A stretch of 64,000 bases of DNA, taken from Bdellovibrionales bacterium (GTDB lineage: Bacteria; Bdellovibrionota; Bdellovibrionia; Bdellovibrionales; JAGQZY01). The stretch lies in the NCBI GenBank assembly GCA_019750295.1, contig JAIEOS010000002.1:62001-126000 (forward strand), read 5' to 3'. This document shows positions 35,093-45,186 of this stretch, one piece after another (the stretch's first letter is position 1; every line of letters begins with the position of its first letter). The translations under genes were made by a program, and so were the position numbers. Below the pieces are notes generated by a model. The model ran no database searches. It saw nothing but the letters and a program-made list of their open reading frames with translations, and had not been told where the DNA came from.

Positions 35093-36568
35093 ATGGCAGA
35101 AGGTATGTTTTCCGATCTTAACAGAATGATCGAGCAGCTCGGTAAAGACAAAGGTATCGATAAAAAGATCGTCATCGATGCAGTGGTGCAAGGGATGTTA
35201 GTTGCTGCACGTAAGATGTATGGAACTTACAGAGATATTGAAGCATCTTATAATGAAGAGACCGGCGAAGTAGAGCTTTTCCAGTTCAACGAAGTGGTCA
35301 TGCCCGAAGATTTCGAGGATGAAGAGATTGAAATCACTATCGAGGAAGCTCGAAAGCTCGATCCCGAAGCTCAATTGGCGGATCATATCGGTATTAAACT
35401 TGAGACTGGCGACCTTGGCCGTATTGCTGCCCAAACTGCTAAACAGATCATTATGCAGAAAGTTCGGGACGCGGAACGCGACATCATCTTTAACGAATTC
35501 GAGAATCGTAAAGGTGAGGTAGCTTCAGGAATCGTTCGCCGTGTAGAGAGAGGTCATGTGGTTGTCGATTTGGGCAAAACCGAAGCGTTGATGCCTCCTC
35601 GCGAGCAAATCCCAGGGGAAGTCTTTAAGCCTGGTGATCGTATTCAGGGTCACTTATTAGATGTTCGCCAGACGACGAAAGGCCCGCAGATCATTATGTC
35701 TCGTGCTTGTAGTGATTATTTAATTAAATTGTTCGAAGCCGAAGTCCCTGAAATTTACGACGGTATCGTGCAAGTCATGGCGGCGGCTCGTGAGCCCGGG
35801 GCTCGTGCGAAGATCGCTGTCACCAGCAAAGATTCTGCGGTGGATCCCGTGGGAGCTTGCGTAGGTATGAAGGGTTCTCGCGTACAAAACGTCGTGCAAG
35901 AGCTTAAGGGCGAAAAAATCGATATTATCGAGTGGGACGAAGATATCACTCGTTTCGCGTGCAATGCTTTGGCTCCGGCCGAAATCTCGCGCGTGTTTCT
36001 CGATGAATCGAGCAAAGAGATGGAAATCGTCGTTCCAGATACTCAGTTGAGTTTGGCCATTGGTAAGAAAGGTCAGAACGTTCGTTTGGCTTCGAAGTTA
36101 ACCACTTGGAAGATCGATATTCTTTCTGAGACGAATGCATCAGCGCGTACGGCGGAGTCTATCTTTAACCTTATGTTGATTCCAGGCATGACAGACACTA
36201 TGGCTCAAAACATTTTCCAAAGCGGTTTTGGCTCGTTCCAGTCTATTGCTGAAGCGGATGTGAAAGAGGTCATGGCTATTGCGGGTTACGACAAAGAAGA
36301 GAGAGCGCAGGCGCTGATCGACGAAGCGAAAAAATTGATTAAAAAATATCAAGACGAAGGCATCGAAATTCCTAAGGCTCCAGTGATGGAATCAACAGAA
36401 ATTAAAGGTGATGCGAAATCTCAAGCCGAGCAGAAGCTTAAACAAGCCTTCGCTCAGCTTAAAGTACAAGAAGCTGATGAAGCCGAAGCCGCCGATGCGG
36501 CCGCAGCAGCAGCGAATAAAGGTGAGGATTCTGGTAACGAAGAAGCTAAACCAGAAACTCAATCTTAA
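35093..36568 (+). CDS. nusA: Transcription termination/antitermination factor NusA
   Basis: NusA binds RNA polymerase and nascent RNA and controls pausing, termination and antitermination. The 491 residues show the N-terminal polymerase-binding domain, an S1 domain (about 135-200, SGIVRRVERGHVVVDLGKTE), two KH domains (with DPVGACVGMKGSRVQNVVQE and LAIGKKGQNVRLASKLT) and a C-terminal helix-hairpin-helix region (IPGMTDTMAQNIFQSGFGSF). The tail (about 440-491) is alanine- and glutamate-rich. A good ribosome site (AAGGAG) is placed before the ATG. Confidence 0.97.
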   Translation: MAEGMFSDLNRMIEQLGKDKGIDKKIVIDAVVQGMLVAARKMYGTYRDIEASYNEETGEVELFQFNEVVMPEDFEDEEIEITIEEARKLDPEAQLADHIGIKLETGDLGRIAAQTAKQIIMQKVRDAERDIIFNEFENRKGEVASGIVRRVERGHVVVDLGKTEALMPPREQIPGEVFKPGDRIQGHLLDVRQTTKGPQIIMSRACSDYLIKLFEAEVPEIYDGIVQVMAAAREPGARAKIAVTSKDSAVDPVGACVGMKGSRVQNVVQELKGEKIDIIEWDEDITRFACNALAPAEISRVFLDESSKEMEIVVPDTQLSLAIGKKGQNVRLASKLTTWKIDILSETNASARTAESIFNLMLIPGMTDTMAQNIFQSGFGSFQSIAEADVKEVMAIAGYDKEERAQALIDEAKKLIKKYQDEGIEIPKAPVMESTEIKGDAKSQAEQKLKQAFAQLKVQEADEAEAADAAAAAANKGEDSGNEEAKPETQS

Positions 36569-36579
36569 GGGAGTTCAAT

Positions 36580-39369
36580 TTGACGACGCAGAAGGTTTTT
36601 GAATTTGCAAAAGAAATGGGTGTAGAGACCCTCACATTGATGGATAAGATCCGCAAATGGGGCTTGCCGGTGAAGAGTCACATGGCCGACCTCTCGGACG
36701 AAATGATCCAGCAAATTCGTGCTAAGCTTGAGGAAGAGTCTCCAAAAGCTGCGGCAGCTAAAAAGAAAGTAACAAAAAAAGTCGTTAAAAAAGCGACAGG
36801 GGATTCTGCTGACGCTGAGGACGCCCCTAAAAAAGTGGCGACCAAATCGACAAAGTCGGTGACGAAAACCGCAACGAAAGCTGCGGCAACAAAAACTGCC
36901 GCCGCCAAGTCCGTCGCCGCTCCTGATGTCAGTAAAACGGTGATTCGACGTAAAAAGGTGGATGCTGTTGCTGAGGAAGAGATCACTCCGGAAGAGACAC
37001 CGCAGGCGCTCCCTGAGGACACTCCAGAAGTTTTAGAAACTGCAGCGGAATCCACAGAAGCGGTCAGCGCGTCTCCAGTCGAGGAACAGGCGCCGGAAGC
37101 AACTCCGGCGGCGATCTCCCCAGCGGTTGAGCCCGATGTGGTTCCCGCAACGGCAGCGCCCGTAGCAGCTGCGGAAGAGGCCAAAACGGCAATTCCCTCC
37201 AATCGTAAACGTGAAATTCCAATGACTCAAGACGGCCCGGTGAGTGGTGTTCGCTCGGCTCGCCGAAATATCGTCGGGAAAATGGATCTCAATCGCGTCA
37301 GTCAACTTCCACAAGCTCGTCAGGCAAAACCCACGGCGAACCGAAATCTTCGCACAGGCTTTGTAGCTTCGGCACCGATTGATATTCCTGTGGTTGGAGA
37401 TGATTTCGATAAACGCCACGGGAAAAAACGCGGTGGCCCTATCGCTCCTGCCGCGGGACCTGGTCCCATTGGCGGTCCTAAGGAGAAGGAAAAAGAGACA
37501 GCTCCTCCGACCTTCGTTTCTGCAGATTTCATGAAGCGCGAGATTGTTTTCCAACCGAAGAAGAAGAAAATTTCGGAAGGCTACAATCGTAAAACACAAA
37601 TTACGATGCCAGCGGCGCACAAGCGCGTGGTGCGAGTTTTTGGCAGCATTAGTGTGACCGAGCTCGCTCAGGCAATGAATTTAAAAGCTCCAGTTATTAT
37701 AAAAAGTTTGATGAGTAATGGTGTTGTCGCCAATATCAACACGGTTTTGGATTTCGATACGGTCTCATTGATCGCTCCGGAATTTAAGTACGAGGCACTC
37801 AACGTGAAAAAGACCGATACCGAACTCCTAGAGTCGGCAAGTTTCGGTGTGGATGAATCAAAACAAGTTCATCGTTCTCCGGTTGTGACAGTCATGGGTC
37901 ACGTCGATCACGGAAAAACCACTCTTCTCGACTCTATTCGCAAAGCGCGAGTGGCTGCGGGAGAGGCCGGTGGAATCACTCAGCACATTGGTGCTTACCG
38001 GGTGAAGACGTCCCTCGGCGAGATCACTTTTATCGATACTCCGGGCCACGAAGCTTTTACGGCCATGCGAGCGCGGGGAGCCAACATCACCGACATCGTG
38101 ATCCTTGTGGTCGCGGCGGATGATGGTGTGATGCCTCAGACGATCGAAGCCATCAGTCACGCCAAAGCCGCCGGTGTTCCGATCATAGTGGCGATGAATA
38201 AAATGGATAAGCCTCAGGCCAATCCAGATCGCGTAAAGCAACAACTGTCTGAATATGAATTACTTCCGGAAGAGTGGGGCGGAACAACGCAATTTGTTCC
38301 TGTCTCTGCGATCAAAGGGGAAGGTGTTTCTGAACTCCTCGAGCAAGTGAGTCTTTTGGCCGAAATGGAAGAGCTCACCGGAAATCCAGAGCGTTCAGCG
38401 ACGGGCGTTGTGATCGAAAGCCGAGTGGAGAAGGGTCGCGGAAACGTGGCGACGCTTCTGGTGCAGGACGGAACATTAAAAGTCGGTCAGTACCTGGTGG
38501 TCGGAACGATCGTGACGAAAGTGCGCACGATTCATGACGATACGGGAAAGGTTCTTAAAGAGGCTGGGCCGAGTTTCCCTGTCGAAATCATCGGCTTACC
38601 TGGAAGTCCGGGAGCTGGTGATCGCTTTAACGTCACTAAAGACGAAAAGAGCGCTCAAGAAGTGGCTCAGGTTCGCAAAGACGAGATCACTAAGTCTGCC
38701 GAAGCCAAACCGCCGACTTTGGACGATCTGTTCTCTAAAATTAAAACCGGTGATCTTAAAGAGCTTCCGGTGATTTTAAAAACCGACGTTGCGGGTTCGC
38801 AAGAAGCTATCAAAGGTTTATTTGATAAGATTGCAACTTCCGAAGTGAAACTGAAGCTGATTCACGCCGCTGTGGGTGCGATCAGTGAATCTGATGTGCT
38901 TCTCGCCAGTACAACAAAAGGGATGATCGTTGGTTTCAACGTTCGTCCTGATACGGGGGCGCAGGCGGCCGCGAAGCGGTTAGGTGTGGATATTAAAACT
39001 TATTCTATCGTTTACGAATTGGTCGACGATATGAAGAAAGCTCTCGGAGGCTTACTGGCTCCCGAAATTCGCGAAAAAGTTTTGGGTCGCGCGCAAGTGC
39101 GTGAAACCTTCACCGTGCCTAAAGTCGGCATGATTGCCGGCTGTTATGTGACGGATGGCATGATCACTCGTCAAAGTACACTTCGCTTACTCCGCAATGG
39201 AAAAGTGGTGTACACGGGCAAGTTGAGCAGCTTGAAGCGATTTAAGGATGATGCCAAAGAAGTTCAAACGGGCTTTGAGTGCGGTATCGGTATTGAAAAC
39301 TTTAACGATCTCAAGGTTGGAGACGAAATCGAGGCATTCACACAAGAATCCATTACGCGTGAGCTGTAA
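36580..39369 (+). CDS. infB: Translation initiation factor IF-2
   Basis: IF-2 is the GTPase that places initiator tRNA on the ribosome. The 929-residue protein starts at TTG 36580 with GGGAG six bases upstream; the start gives the usual IF2_N domain ([20 protein letters not shown]). Residues of about 50-210 are a low-complexity linker of Ala, Lys, Thr, Glu and Pro. A second IF2_N-like region precedes the G domain, whose P-loop GHVDHGKT starts at residue 440; DTPGHEAF and NKMDKP follow. Domains II to IV are complete (ending at [14 protein letters not shown]). rbfA follows after 11 bases. Confidence 0.97.
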   Translation: MTTQKVFEFAKEMGVETLTLMDKIRKWGLPVKSHMADLSDEMIQQIRAKLEEESPKAAAAKKKVTKKVVKKATGDSADAEDAPKKVATKSTKSVTKTATKAAATKTAAAKSVAAPDVSKTVIRRKKVDAVAEEEITPEETPQALPEDTPEVLETAAESTEAVSASPVEEQAPEATPAAISPAVEPDVVPATAAPVAAAEEAKTAIPSNRKREIPMTQDGPVSGVRSARRNIVGKMDLNRVSQLPQARQAKPTANRNLRTGFVASAPIDIPVVGDDFDKRHGKKRGGPIAPAAGPGPIGGPKEKEKETAPPTFVSADFMKREIVFQPKKKKISEGYNRKTQITMPAAHKRVVRVFGSISVTELAQAMNLKAPVIIKSLMSNGVVANINTVLDFDTVSLIAPEFKYEALNVKKTDTELLESASFGVDESKQVHRSPVVTVMGHVDHGKTTLLDSIRKARVAAGEAGGITQHIGAYRVKTSLGEITFIDTPGHEAFTAMRARGANITDIVILVVAADDGVMPQTIEAISHAKAAGVPIIVAMNKMDKPQANPDRVKQQLSEYELLPEEWGGTTQFVPVSAIKGEGVSELLEQVSLLAEMEELTGNPERSATGVVIESRVEKGRGNVATLLVQDGTLKVGQYLVVGTIVTKVRTIHDDTGKVLKEAGPSFPVEIIGLPGSPGAGDRFNVTKDEKSAQEVAQVRKDEITKSAEAKPPTLDDLFSKIKTGDLKELPVILKTDVAGSQEAIKGLFDKIATSEVKLKLIHAAVGAISESDVLLASTTKGMIVGFNVRPDTGAQAAAKRLGVDIKTYSIVYELVDDMKKALGGLLAPEIREKVLGRAQVRETFTVPKVGMIAGCYVTDGMITRQSTLRLLRNGKVVYTGKLSSLKRFKDDAKEVQTGFECGIGIENFNDLKVGDEIEAFTQESITREL

Positions 39370-39380
39370 AGAGGAGTTTT

Positions 39381-39716
39381 GTGACTGAAAGTCGACGAGT
39401 TCAGCGAGTAGAAAAAGGCTTGCGCGAGATTATTGGAACATATCTCGTGCGCCATTTTTCGAGCCAAATGTTGAGCGTAGGAAACATTATTGTCTCTGGC
39501 GATCTTCGGAGCGCCAAAGTGTTTATCAGTCGTATTGGTCAGGATAAAATGACCAAGGAAGAAGTGGAAGTGGTTCAAGAGCACGCCGTTTCTATTCAAC
39601 GAGAGATTTCGTCACAACTTCACATGAAATTTTGCCCGCGATTAACGTTTTTGAATGACGATGCCGTGGGTTCAGCCAAGAAACTCGACGAACTTTTCGA
39701 AAAAATTAAAAATTAA
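39381..39716 (+). CDS. rbfA: 30S ribosome-binding factor RbfA
   Basis: RbfA binds the 30S neck during late maturation and in cold adaptation. The 111-residue protein is a single KH-like domain with family residues RRVQRVEKGLREIIGTYL at the start and REISSQLHMKFCPRLTFLND at the end. The start is GTG at 39381 after AGAGGAG. It lies 11 bases after infB and 20 bases before truB. Confidence 0.95.
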   Translation: MTESRRVQRVEKGLREIIGTYLVRHFSSQMLSVGNIIVSGDLRSAKVFISRIGQDKMTKEEVEVVQEHAVSIQREISSQLHMKFCPRLTFLNDDAVGSAKKLDELFEKIKN

Positions 39717-39736
39717 AAACCAAGAGTTTCTGACCC

Positions 39737-40633
39737 ATGCTTAACGGATTACTTCTTATCGATAAACCTTCGAAAATCACCAGCCACGACGTGGTCGCGA
39801 CGGTGCGCCGTATGACTCAGCAAAAATCGGTGGGCCACGCGGGGACGCTAGATCCTCTCGCCACCGGACTCATGGTGGTGCTGATGGGCGAAGCGACTAA
39901 GCTTTCGAATTACATCCTTAATGGGGATAAAGCTTACGTGGTTCAGGCCAAGATAGGTGTAAAGACCAACACGGGCGATAAAGACGGTGAGATCGAAGCC
40001 TCTCAAGAGGTCGCTCCCATCGAAACAGAAAAACTCATCACGACGATTGCCAGTCTCGTCGGAACTTTTCAATGGGCTGTGCCTATCTTCTCCGCGGTGA
40101 AACAAAATGGAGAAAAGCTATACGACCTCGCTCGATCTGGACAAGCTGTGACTCCACCGACAAAAGCGATGACGTTTTACGAAGCCAAGTTGATCGACGT
40201 TCAATGGCCTCTAGTTAAAGTGGCGGTCCGTTGCTCTAAAGGAAGTTTTATTCGCACGTGGGTGGAAAAATTCGGCGAAGCTCTAGGTACGTTTGCATCC
40301 GTGGAAACTCTTCGACGGACCGAATCCGAACCCTACTCCCTCGAAAAAGCCGTAACCCTTCGTAATGCTGAGGGAAAAATTCTGACCGAAACGACCTCCT
40401 GGATTCCGCTTGAGGACAGTCTCCCGCAGTGGCCGCAAATCCAGGTTGAAGGGAAAGAAGAAAAACTCATTCGAAACGGCCAGATCCCTTACAGCCTCAA
40501 ACGAATGCTAGAGATCGAATTCACCGGAAGCCCAGGCGTTCGGGTCAAGAGTGCCCGCAACAAACGCCTCCTGGCGATCCTCAGCCCCACCCCCCATTCC
40601 TTCACCATCCAAAGAGTCTTCAACGACTACTAA
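39737..40633 (+). CDS. truB: tRNA pseudouridine-55 synthase TruB
   Basis: TruB makes pseudouridine 55 in the T loop of tRNAs. The 298-residue protein starts with LLIDKPSKITSHDVVATVRR and has the catalytic motif GHAGTLDPLATGLM, whose aspartate is at about residue 42. RCSKGSFIRTWVEKFGEALG is the second conserved block. The C-terminal part is a PUA-like domain. The next 370 bases have no gene but hold hairpin-cap copy C and the rpsO promoter region. Confidence 0.96.
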   Translation: MLNGLLLIDKPSKITSHDVVATVRRMTQQKSVGHAGTLDPLATGLMVVLMGEATKLSNYILNGDKAYVVQAKIGVKTNTGDKDGEIEASQEVAPIETEKLITTIASLVGTFQWAVPIFSAVKQNGEKLYDLARSGQAVTPPTKAMTFYEAKLIDVQWPLVKVAVRCSKGSFIRTWVEKFGEALGTFASVETLRRTESEPYSLEKAVTLRNAEGKILTETTSWIPLEDSLPQWPQIQVEGKEEKLIRNGQIPYSLKRMLEIEFTGSPGVRVKSARNKRLLAILSPTPHSFTIQRVFNDY

Positions 40634-40741
40634 CCCCAAGCGATAATAACCCGCACTCGCGTCGTCACACCCTAAAAACGTCCGTATAAAATAACTAGTG
40701 TTTCCAATAACTTAAGTTCGATAACCCCGTAAAATCGAAGA

Positions 40742-40875
40742 TTTTCCTTTGTCTTTAATTTTAAGTGGAATGGGTCTCAAGGGCGATCGCGCCCAAGGAG
40801 GGGCGCGAAACGATCCAAGGACGGAGACTTTCGCCCTTGAGACCCATTCCACTTAAAATTAAAGACAAAGGAAAA
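40742..40875 (+). repeat. Hairpin-cap element, copy C
   Basis: Perfect 40-bp inverted repeats (40742-40781 and 40836-40875) directly enclose the 54-bp core (40782-40835), in plus orientation. The core differs from copy B at three positions and from copy A at four (two of these form the compensatory end pair), and keeps the end pairing GGCGA/TCGCC and the inner stem TCGCGCCC/GGGCGCGA. The arms are unlike those of the other copies. It begins 108 bases after the truB stop and ends 34 bases before the candidate rpsO promoter. Confidence 0.92.
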
Positions 40876-40908
40876 CCACAGAATTTGAACCATTTAAGAC
40901 ACTTTCAG

Positions 40909-40937
40909 TTGACGCCTTTCGAGAGCATGACTAGTTT
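40909..40937 (+). promoter_or_regulatory. Possible promoter of rpsO
   Basis: TTGACG (40909-40914) and TAGTTT (40932-40937) have a 17-base spacer. The placement 69 bases before the rpsO ATG leaves room for a leader, where S15 often represses its own translation. Confidence 0.45.
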
Positions 40938-41005
40938 ATGCGGCTTAATACTTCGGTAGCGACCAGCCATGACGTTACATGAGGTTTGTTGATCTAGGAG
41001 GTCAT

Positions 41006-41275
41006 ATGGCATTAAGCAAAGCTCAAAACGAGCAAATCATTAAAAAGTTCCAACGTGCAGATTTAGATACGGGCAGCTCTGAAGTTCAGGTCGCTCTTCT
41101 CACGTTCCAAATTAAAACTCTTTCGGAACATTTCAAAAAACACCCTAAAGATAACCACGGAACTGTGGGCCTCGTAAAGATGGTCAATCGTCGCCGTCGT
41201 CTTTTGGATTATCTTAAACGCACCGACAACAAAAAATATCTCTCTCTCATCGCTGACTTGGAAATTCGTAAGTAA
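41006..41275 (+). CDS. rpsO: 30S ribosomal protein S15
   Basis: S15 is a primary binder of 16S rRNA helices in the small subunit. The 89-residue protein matches the family across its length, with GSSEVQVALLTFQIKTLSEH, HPKDNHGTVGLVKMVNRRRR and LLDYLKRTDNKKYLSLI. I choose the ATG at 41006 because TAGGAGG is at 40995-41001 and the family starts with MALSK/MSLS here. pnp follows after 54 bases; this pair is conserved widely. Confidence 0.97.
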   Translation: MALSKAQNEQIIKKFQRADLDTGSSEVQVALLTFQIKTLSEHFKKHPKDNHGTVGLVKMVNRRRRLLDYLKRTDNKKYLSLIADLEIRK

Positions 41276-41329
41276 TTTTTTACTTTCGTTCGCTTCAGTT
41301 AACTAGAGAATCATCACAGGAGTTAGTAG

Positions 41330-43438
41330 ATGAAACAAACAGTAACCACAACCCTAGCGGGGCAGCAGATCACGATCGAAACCGGTCGCATGGCGAAACA
41401 GGCCGATGGATCCGTTCTCGTGACTTGCGGAAACAACGTCGTGCTGGTCACGGCCGTTTCCTCGCCCAATGAATCCACTATGGATTTCTTTCCGCTGACG
41501 GTGGAGTACGTTGAAAAATTTTATGCCTCTGGAAAATTTCCAGGCGGCTTCTTTAAGCGCGAAGCTAAACCCACTAACGATGCGACACTCACTGCACGTT
41601 TAATCGATCGCCCGATTCGCCCGTCCTTCCCTGAAGGCTATCGATACGAAACGCAAGTGGTCGCGACAGTCATGAGTTATGACGGTCAGTATCCGGTGGA
41701 AATGCTCGCCAATTTAGGAGCCTCGGCAGCCCTTCACATCAGTAACATTCCGTTCAACGGTCCTACCGCAGCGATTCAGATCGCTCGCGAGAACGGTAAA
41801 TTCATCATCAACCCCACTCCTGAGCAACTCGAAGCTTCGGACATGGATGTGGTCGTTGCGGGAACACGCAACGGGATCTTGATGGTGGAAGGTGAAGCGC
41901 GTTTGATTTCGGAAGCGGATTTCTTAGAGGCGATCAAGTTTGGTCACGCTCAAATGAAGCCCCTTTTTGATATGCAAGATGAACTTCGCACGAAATCTGG
42001 AAGTACTCCTAAACGCGAATTTAAACCATTTGTTGTAGACGGGGAATTCCGTGCTCTCGCCGAAAAAGCGTTAACGGCTAAAATCACAGATGCTTTAGAG
42101 ACGCGCACCAAAAACGAGCGTTACGCAAAATACACTCAAATCAAAAAGCAAGCGATGGAAGAGCTGATCACTCAGCAAAACTTCCCTAAAGATATTCTCG
42201 ATCTTCGCAAAAAAGAGTTGGGTATCATTATCGAAGATCTTAAGTACAAGATCTCTCGCGCCAACATTCTTGATAAAGGCGTTCGTATCGACGGTCGTGA
42301 TTTAACGACAGTCCGTCCGATTGCTTGCGAGATTGGTTTACTTCCTCGTGTGCACGGTTCTGGTCTTTTCACTCGTGGAGAAACCCAAGTTCTTGGAACT
42401 GTGACTCTCGGAACGGGCGATGATGAGCAAACCATCGACGGATTAAAAGCGACCTACAAAAAGCGCTTCCTCCTCCATTACAATTTCCCTCCGTACTCTG
42501 TGGGTGAAGTGGGTCGTATGGGTGGACAAAGCCGTCGTGAGATTGGCCACGGAAATCTTGCGGAGCGTGCTCTTAAGCCGATGCTTCCTGACCATACAAA
42601 GTTCCCTTACACTCTTCGTATCGTGAGCGAAGTTCTTGAATCCAACGGTTCAAGCTCTATGGGAACCGTTTGCTCTTCAACCTTAGCCATGTTGGATGCC
42701 GGTGTTCCTATTAAGGCGCCTGTAGCCGGGATTGCGATGGGTCTTATTGCCGAAGGCAGTAAAACCGCCGTTTTGACGGACATCTTAGGTGATGAAGATC
42801 ATCTTGGAGATATGGACTTTAAAGTCGCCGGCACTCGTGAAGGTGTGACTGCGGTTCAAATGGATATCAAAATTGACAGCATCAGCTTCGACATTATGGA
42901 GAAAGCTCTTAAACAAGCTCATATCGGTCGTCTCCACATTCTTGACAAGATGGATGCGGTGATTTCATCTCCGAAGGGCCAACTCTCTCCATTTGCTCCA
43001 GTGATTCAAACGATCCAGATCAAGCCCGACAAGGTGAGAGAAGTGATCGGTGCTGGTGGTAAAGTGATCAAGAGCATCATCGAAGAGACTGGCGTTAAGA
43101 TTGATATCGAAGATGATGGAAAGATCCATATTGCTTCGACAGATCCTGCGAAAGCAAAACGTGCGATTGAGATCATCGAATCTATTTGTGCGGAAGCCGA
43201 AGTGGGCCGAGTTTATCCAGGAAAAGTGATGAAGGTTGTCGAGTTCGGAGCTTTCGTTGAAATTCTTCCGGGAACTCAAGGTTTACTCCATATCTCAGAG
43301 ATCGCTCATGATCGCGTTCGCAATGTCACCGACTTCTTAAAAGAAGGCGACAAAGTGGATGTAAAAGTGTTGGAAGTCGATCGTTCCGGTCGCGTAAAAC
43401 TGTCTCGCAAAGCGATCCTCAAAGAGGGCGAAGCTTAA
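41330..43438 (+). CDS. pnp: Polyribonucleotide nucleotidyltransferase (PNPase)
   Basis: PNPase degrades RNA from the 3' end using phosphate and is a core part of the degradosome. The 702 residues comprise two RNase PH domains (about 1-230 and 310-545; GKFPGGFFKREAKPTNDATL in the first, TVTLGTGDDEQTIDGL and GDMDFKVAGTREGVTAVQMD in the second), then KH (about 555-615, IGAGGKVIKSIIEETGVKID) and S1 (about 620-695, GKVMKVVEFGAFVEILPG). The start has CAGGAG upstream. Domain order and length are normal. Confidence 0.98.
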   Translation: MKQTVTTTLAGQQITIETGRMAKQADGSVLVTCGNNVVLVTAVSSPNESTMDFFPLTVEYVEKFYASGKFPGGFFKREAKPTNDATLTARLIDRPIRPSFPEGYRYETQVVATVMSYDGQYPVEMLANLGASAALHISNIPFNGPTAAIQIARENGKFIINPTPEQLEASDMDVVVAGTRNGILMVEGEARLISEADFLEAIKFGHAQMKPLFDMQDELRTKSGSTPKREFKPFVVDGEFRALAEKALTAKITDALETRTKNERYAKYTQIKKQAMEELITQQNFPKDILDLRKKELGIIIEDLKYKISRANILDKGVRIDGRDLTTVRPIACEIGLLPRVHGSGLFTRGETQVLGTVTLGTGDDEQTIDGLKATYKKRFLLHYNFPPYSVGEVGRMGGQSRREIGHGNLAERALKPMLPDHTKFPYTLRIVSEVLESNGSSSMGTVCSSTLAMLDAGVPIKAPVAGIAMGLIAEGSKTAVLTDILGDEDHLGDMDFKVAGTREGVTAVQMDIKIDSISFDIMEKALKQAHIGRLHILDKMDAVISSPKGQLSPFAPVIQTIQIKPDKVREVIGAGGKVIKSIIEETGVKIDIEDDGKIHIASTDPAKAKRAIEIIESICAEAEVGRVYPGKVMKVVEFGAFVEILPGTQGLLHISEIAHDRVRNVTDFLKEGDKVDVKVLEVDRSGRVKLSRKAILKEGEA

Positions 43439-43468
43439 GCGGCGGCGCTCAGTGAGGAGCCACCGCAA

Positions 43469-44737
43469 ATGAACAAGCCGGTCTTTAATAAAACAGTTCT
43501 AGATAATGGCATCCGTGTTCTTACGGAAGCCCACCCGGCCACACGATGTGTGGTCGTTGGTTTTTGGTTAGATCGCGGCACTCGCGATGAGCCTCACAAA
43601 TTAATGGGCGTGTCTCATTTGATAGAGCACCTTGTTTTTAAAGGGACCCAAAAGCTTAATTCTTTAGAGATTGCCAAAAAGATCGAAGCGGTCGGCGGTG
43701 AGATCAATGCCTTCACCTCTAAAGAGCACACCTGTTTCCACACAACTACGCTCAAAGAAGATCTTGAGCTCAGTATAGATATTCTCTCGCAACTTTTTTG
43801 CGAAGCCCAGTTCTCTAAAGAAGATTTTGAAAAAGAAAAAAATGTGGTCGTCCAAGAGATACTGATGTCGAAAGACGATATTGAAGATTCGGTCTTCGAA
43901 TCCTATTTTATCGAGGCCTACAAAGACAATTCGCTCGGTTGGCCGATCCTAGGTCAGCCAAAGATTCTTGATAAAATCACGCGTAAAGATGTTATGAACT
44001 GGTATGCGGAAGCTTATCTCCCGGAGAATCTGATCGTGAGTGTGGCCGGAGCCATTGATCATAAAAATGTCGTCCAGCTCGTTGAAAAATATTTATCTCA
44101 TCTTCAGCGACAACATCGCCCGGAACAGCGTCAAACTCCAAAGTGGTCAACTTGGAAGAAGTTTTCGACCCGCGAGAGCGAACAGACTCATGTGGTTATG
44201 GGGTTGCCAACGCTCCCGTATTCGGCCGAGGAGCGCTTTGATGCCTTTGTCTTTAATGCGTGCTTAGGTGGTGGAATGACCTCTCGTCTTTATCAGACGG
44301 TGCGCGAGGATAAAGGCTGGGCTTATTCTATATTTAGTATGCTCAACACCTTCGGCGATTGTGGCGCCCTTATGATTTATGCGGCGACAGACAAGAAACT
44401 CTATCGCAAAGTGATCGAGGCGATTTACAAGGATCTGGAACACCTCAAAAAAAATAAAATTTCATCGTCTGAAGTTGAGTTTTATAAAAAGCAAGTTCGC
44501 GGACAGCTTTTGATTGCCGCGGAAGACATCGACAGTCGGATGCATTCGCTGGCGATTAACGAAATGGTTTTCGGTAAATATCGTTCGGTGGAATCTGTGA
44601 TCCAAGAGATGGATAAGGTGACAACGACATCGGTAGAGAAATATATAAAAGACTGGGTCAATCCAGAGAACATGAATTTGTACATGATGGGCGACTTAGA
44701 TAAGTCGAAGACTAAAAAATGGTTGGAGGGGTTATGA
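43469..44737 (+). CDS. M16 family zinc metallopeptidase
   Basis: The 422-residue protein is a pitrilysin/processing-peptidase type enzyme. The inverted zinc motif HxxEH is H50-L-I-E53-H54 (GVSHLIEHLVFKG), and the downstream glutamate ligand lies in VVVQEIL. The second, inactive M16 half (about 170-420) is complete. No signal peptide is visible, so it may act in the cytoplasm, though relatives are sometimes exported. It follows pnp after 30 bases, a common neighbour order, and overlaps dut (ATGA, 44734-44737). Confidence 0.93.
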   Translation: MNKPVFNKTVLDNGIRVLTEAHPATRCVVVGFWLDRGTRDEPHKLMGVSHLIEHLVFKGTQKLNSLEIAKKIEAVGGEINAFTSKEHTCFHTTTLKEDLELSIDILSQLFCEAQFSKEDFEKEKNVVVQEILMSKDDIEDSVFESYFIEAYKDNSLGWPILGQPKILDKITRKDVMNWYAEAYLPENLIVSVAGAIDHKNVVQLVEKYLSHLQRQHRPEQRQTPKWSTWKKFSTRESEQTHVVMGLPTLPYSAEERFDAFVFNACLGGGMTSRLYQTVREDKGWAYSIFSMLNTFGDCGALMIYAATDKKLYRKVIEAIYKDLEHLKKNKISSSEVEFYKKQVRGQLLIAAEDIDSRMHSLAINEMVFGKYRSVESVIQEMDKVTTTSVEKYIKDWVNPENMNLYMMGDLDKSKTKKWLEGL

Positions 44738-45186
44738 AAAAAATCGGTTTAAAAGTAAGAACCTGGGAGCACTTTAAAGGTGAACTTCCTAAGTACGAAA
44801 GCGTCTTGGCCAGTGGTTTTGATGTTCGAGCACAAGTGGCAGCACCTATGACTTTAGCTCCTGGTGCCTCGTGCATGGTGCCTACGGGTCTTAGTTTTGA
44901 GATTCCTGCAGGTTTCGAAATTCAGGTGCGTCCCCGTAGTGGATTAGCGGCAAAAAAAGGTGTAACGGTCCTTAATACGCCGGGCACCGTCGACGCGGAT
45001 TATCGAGGCGAAGTAAAAATTATTCTCATCAATCTCGGCCAAGAGCCATTTGTGATTCAAGATCAGGATCGTGTGGCGCAGATGGTATTAGCGCCAGTGC
45101 TTCAAGCGGAATTGGAGTTGGTGACAGAACTTTCGGACACGCAACGCGGATTTGGTGGGTTTGGAAGCACCGGAGTGTCGACGTAA
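44734..45186 (+). CDS. dut: Deoxyuridine triphosphatase
   Basis: Dut hydrolyses dUTP to dUMP, which keeps uracil out of DNA and feeds thymidylate synthesis. The 150-residue trimeric-type enzyme has the five motifs: SGFDVRAQ, RPRSGLAAKKG, TVDADYRGEVKIILINLG, DRVAQMVLAP and RGFGGFGSTG. The ATG at 44734 overlaps the M16 stop and has GGAGGGG before it. Its stop overlaps the next gene start by one base (TAATG). Confidence 0.96.
   Translation: MKKIGLKVRTWEHFKGELPKYESVLASGFDVRAQVAAPMTLAPGASCMVPTGLSFEIPAGFEIQVRPRSGLAAKKGVTVLNTPGTVDADYRGEVKIILINLGQEPFVIQDQDRVAQMVLAPVLQAELELVTELSDTQRGFGGFGSTGVST

Larger units (their letters stand above)
40634..41005. other. Gene-free region between truB and rpsO
   Basis: This region of 372 bp contains the hairpin element at 40742-40875, a possible promoter at 40909-40937 and the ribosome site of rpsO (TAGGAGG, 40995-41001). 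I see no open frame with gene character: the short frame crossing the element follows the palindrome. Confidence 0.7.

Noticed and set aside
40765-40959. A 64-codon frame across hairpin copy C
   Set aside because: Its start lies in the hairpin arm, it has no ribosome site and follows the palindrome.
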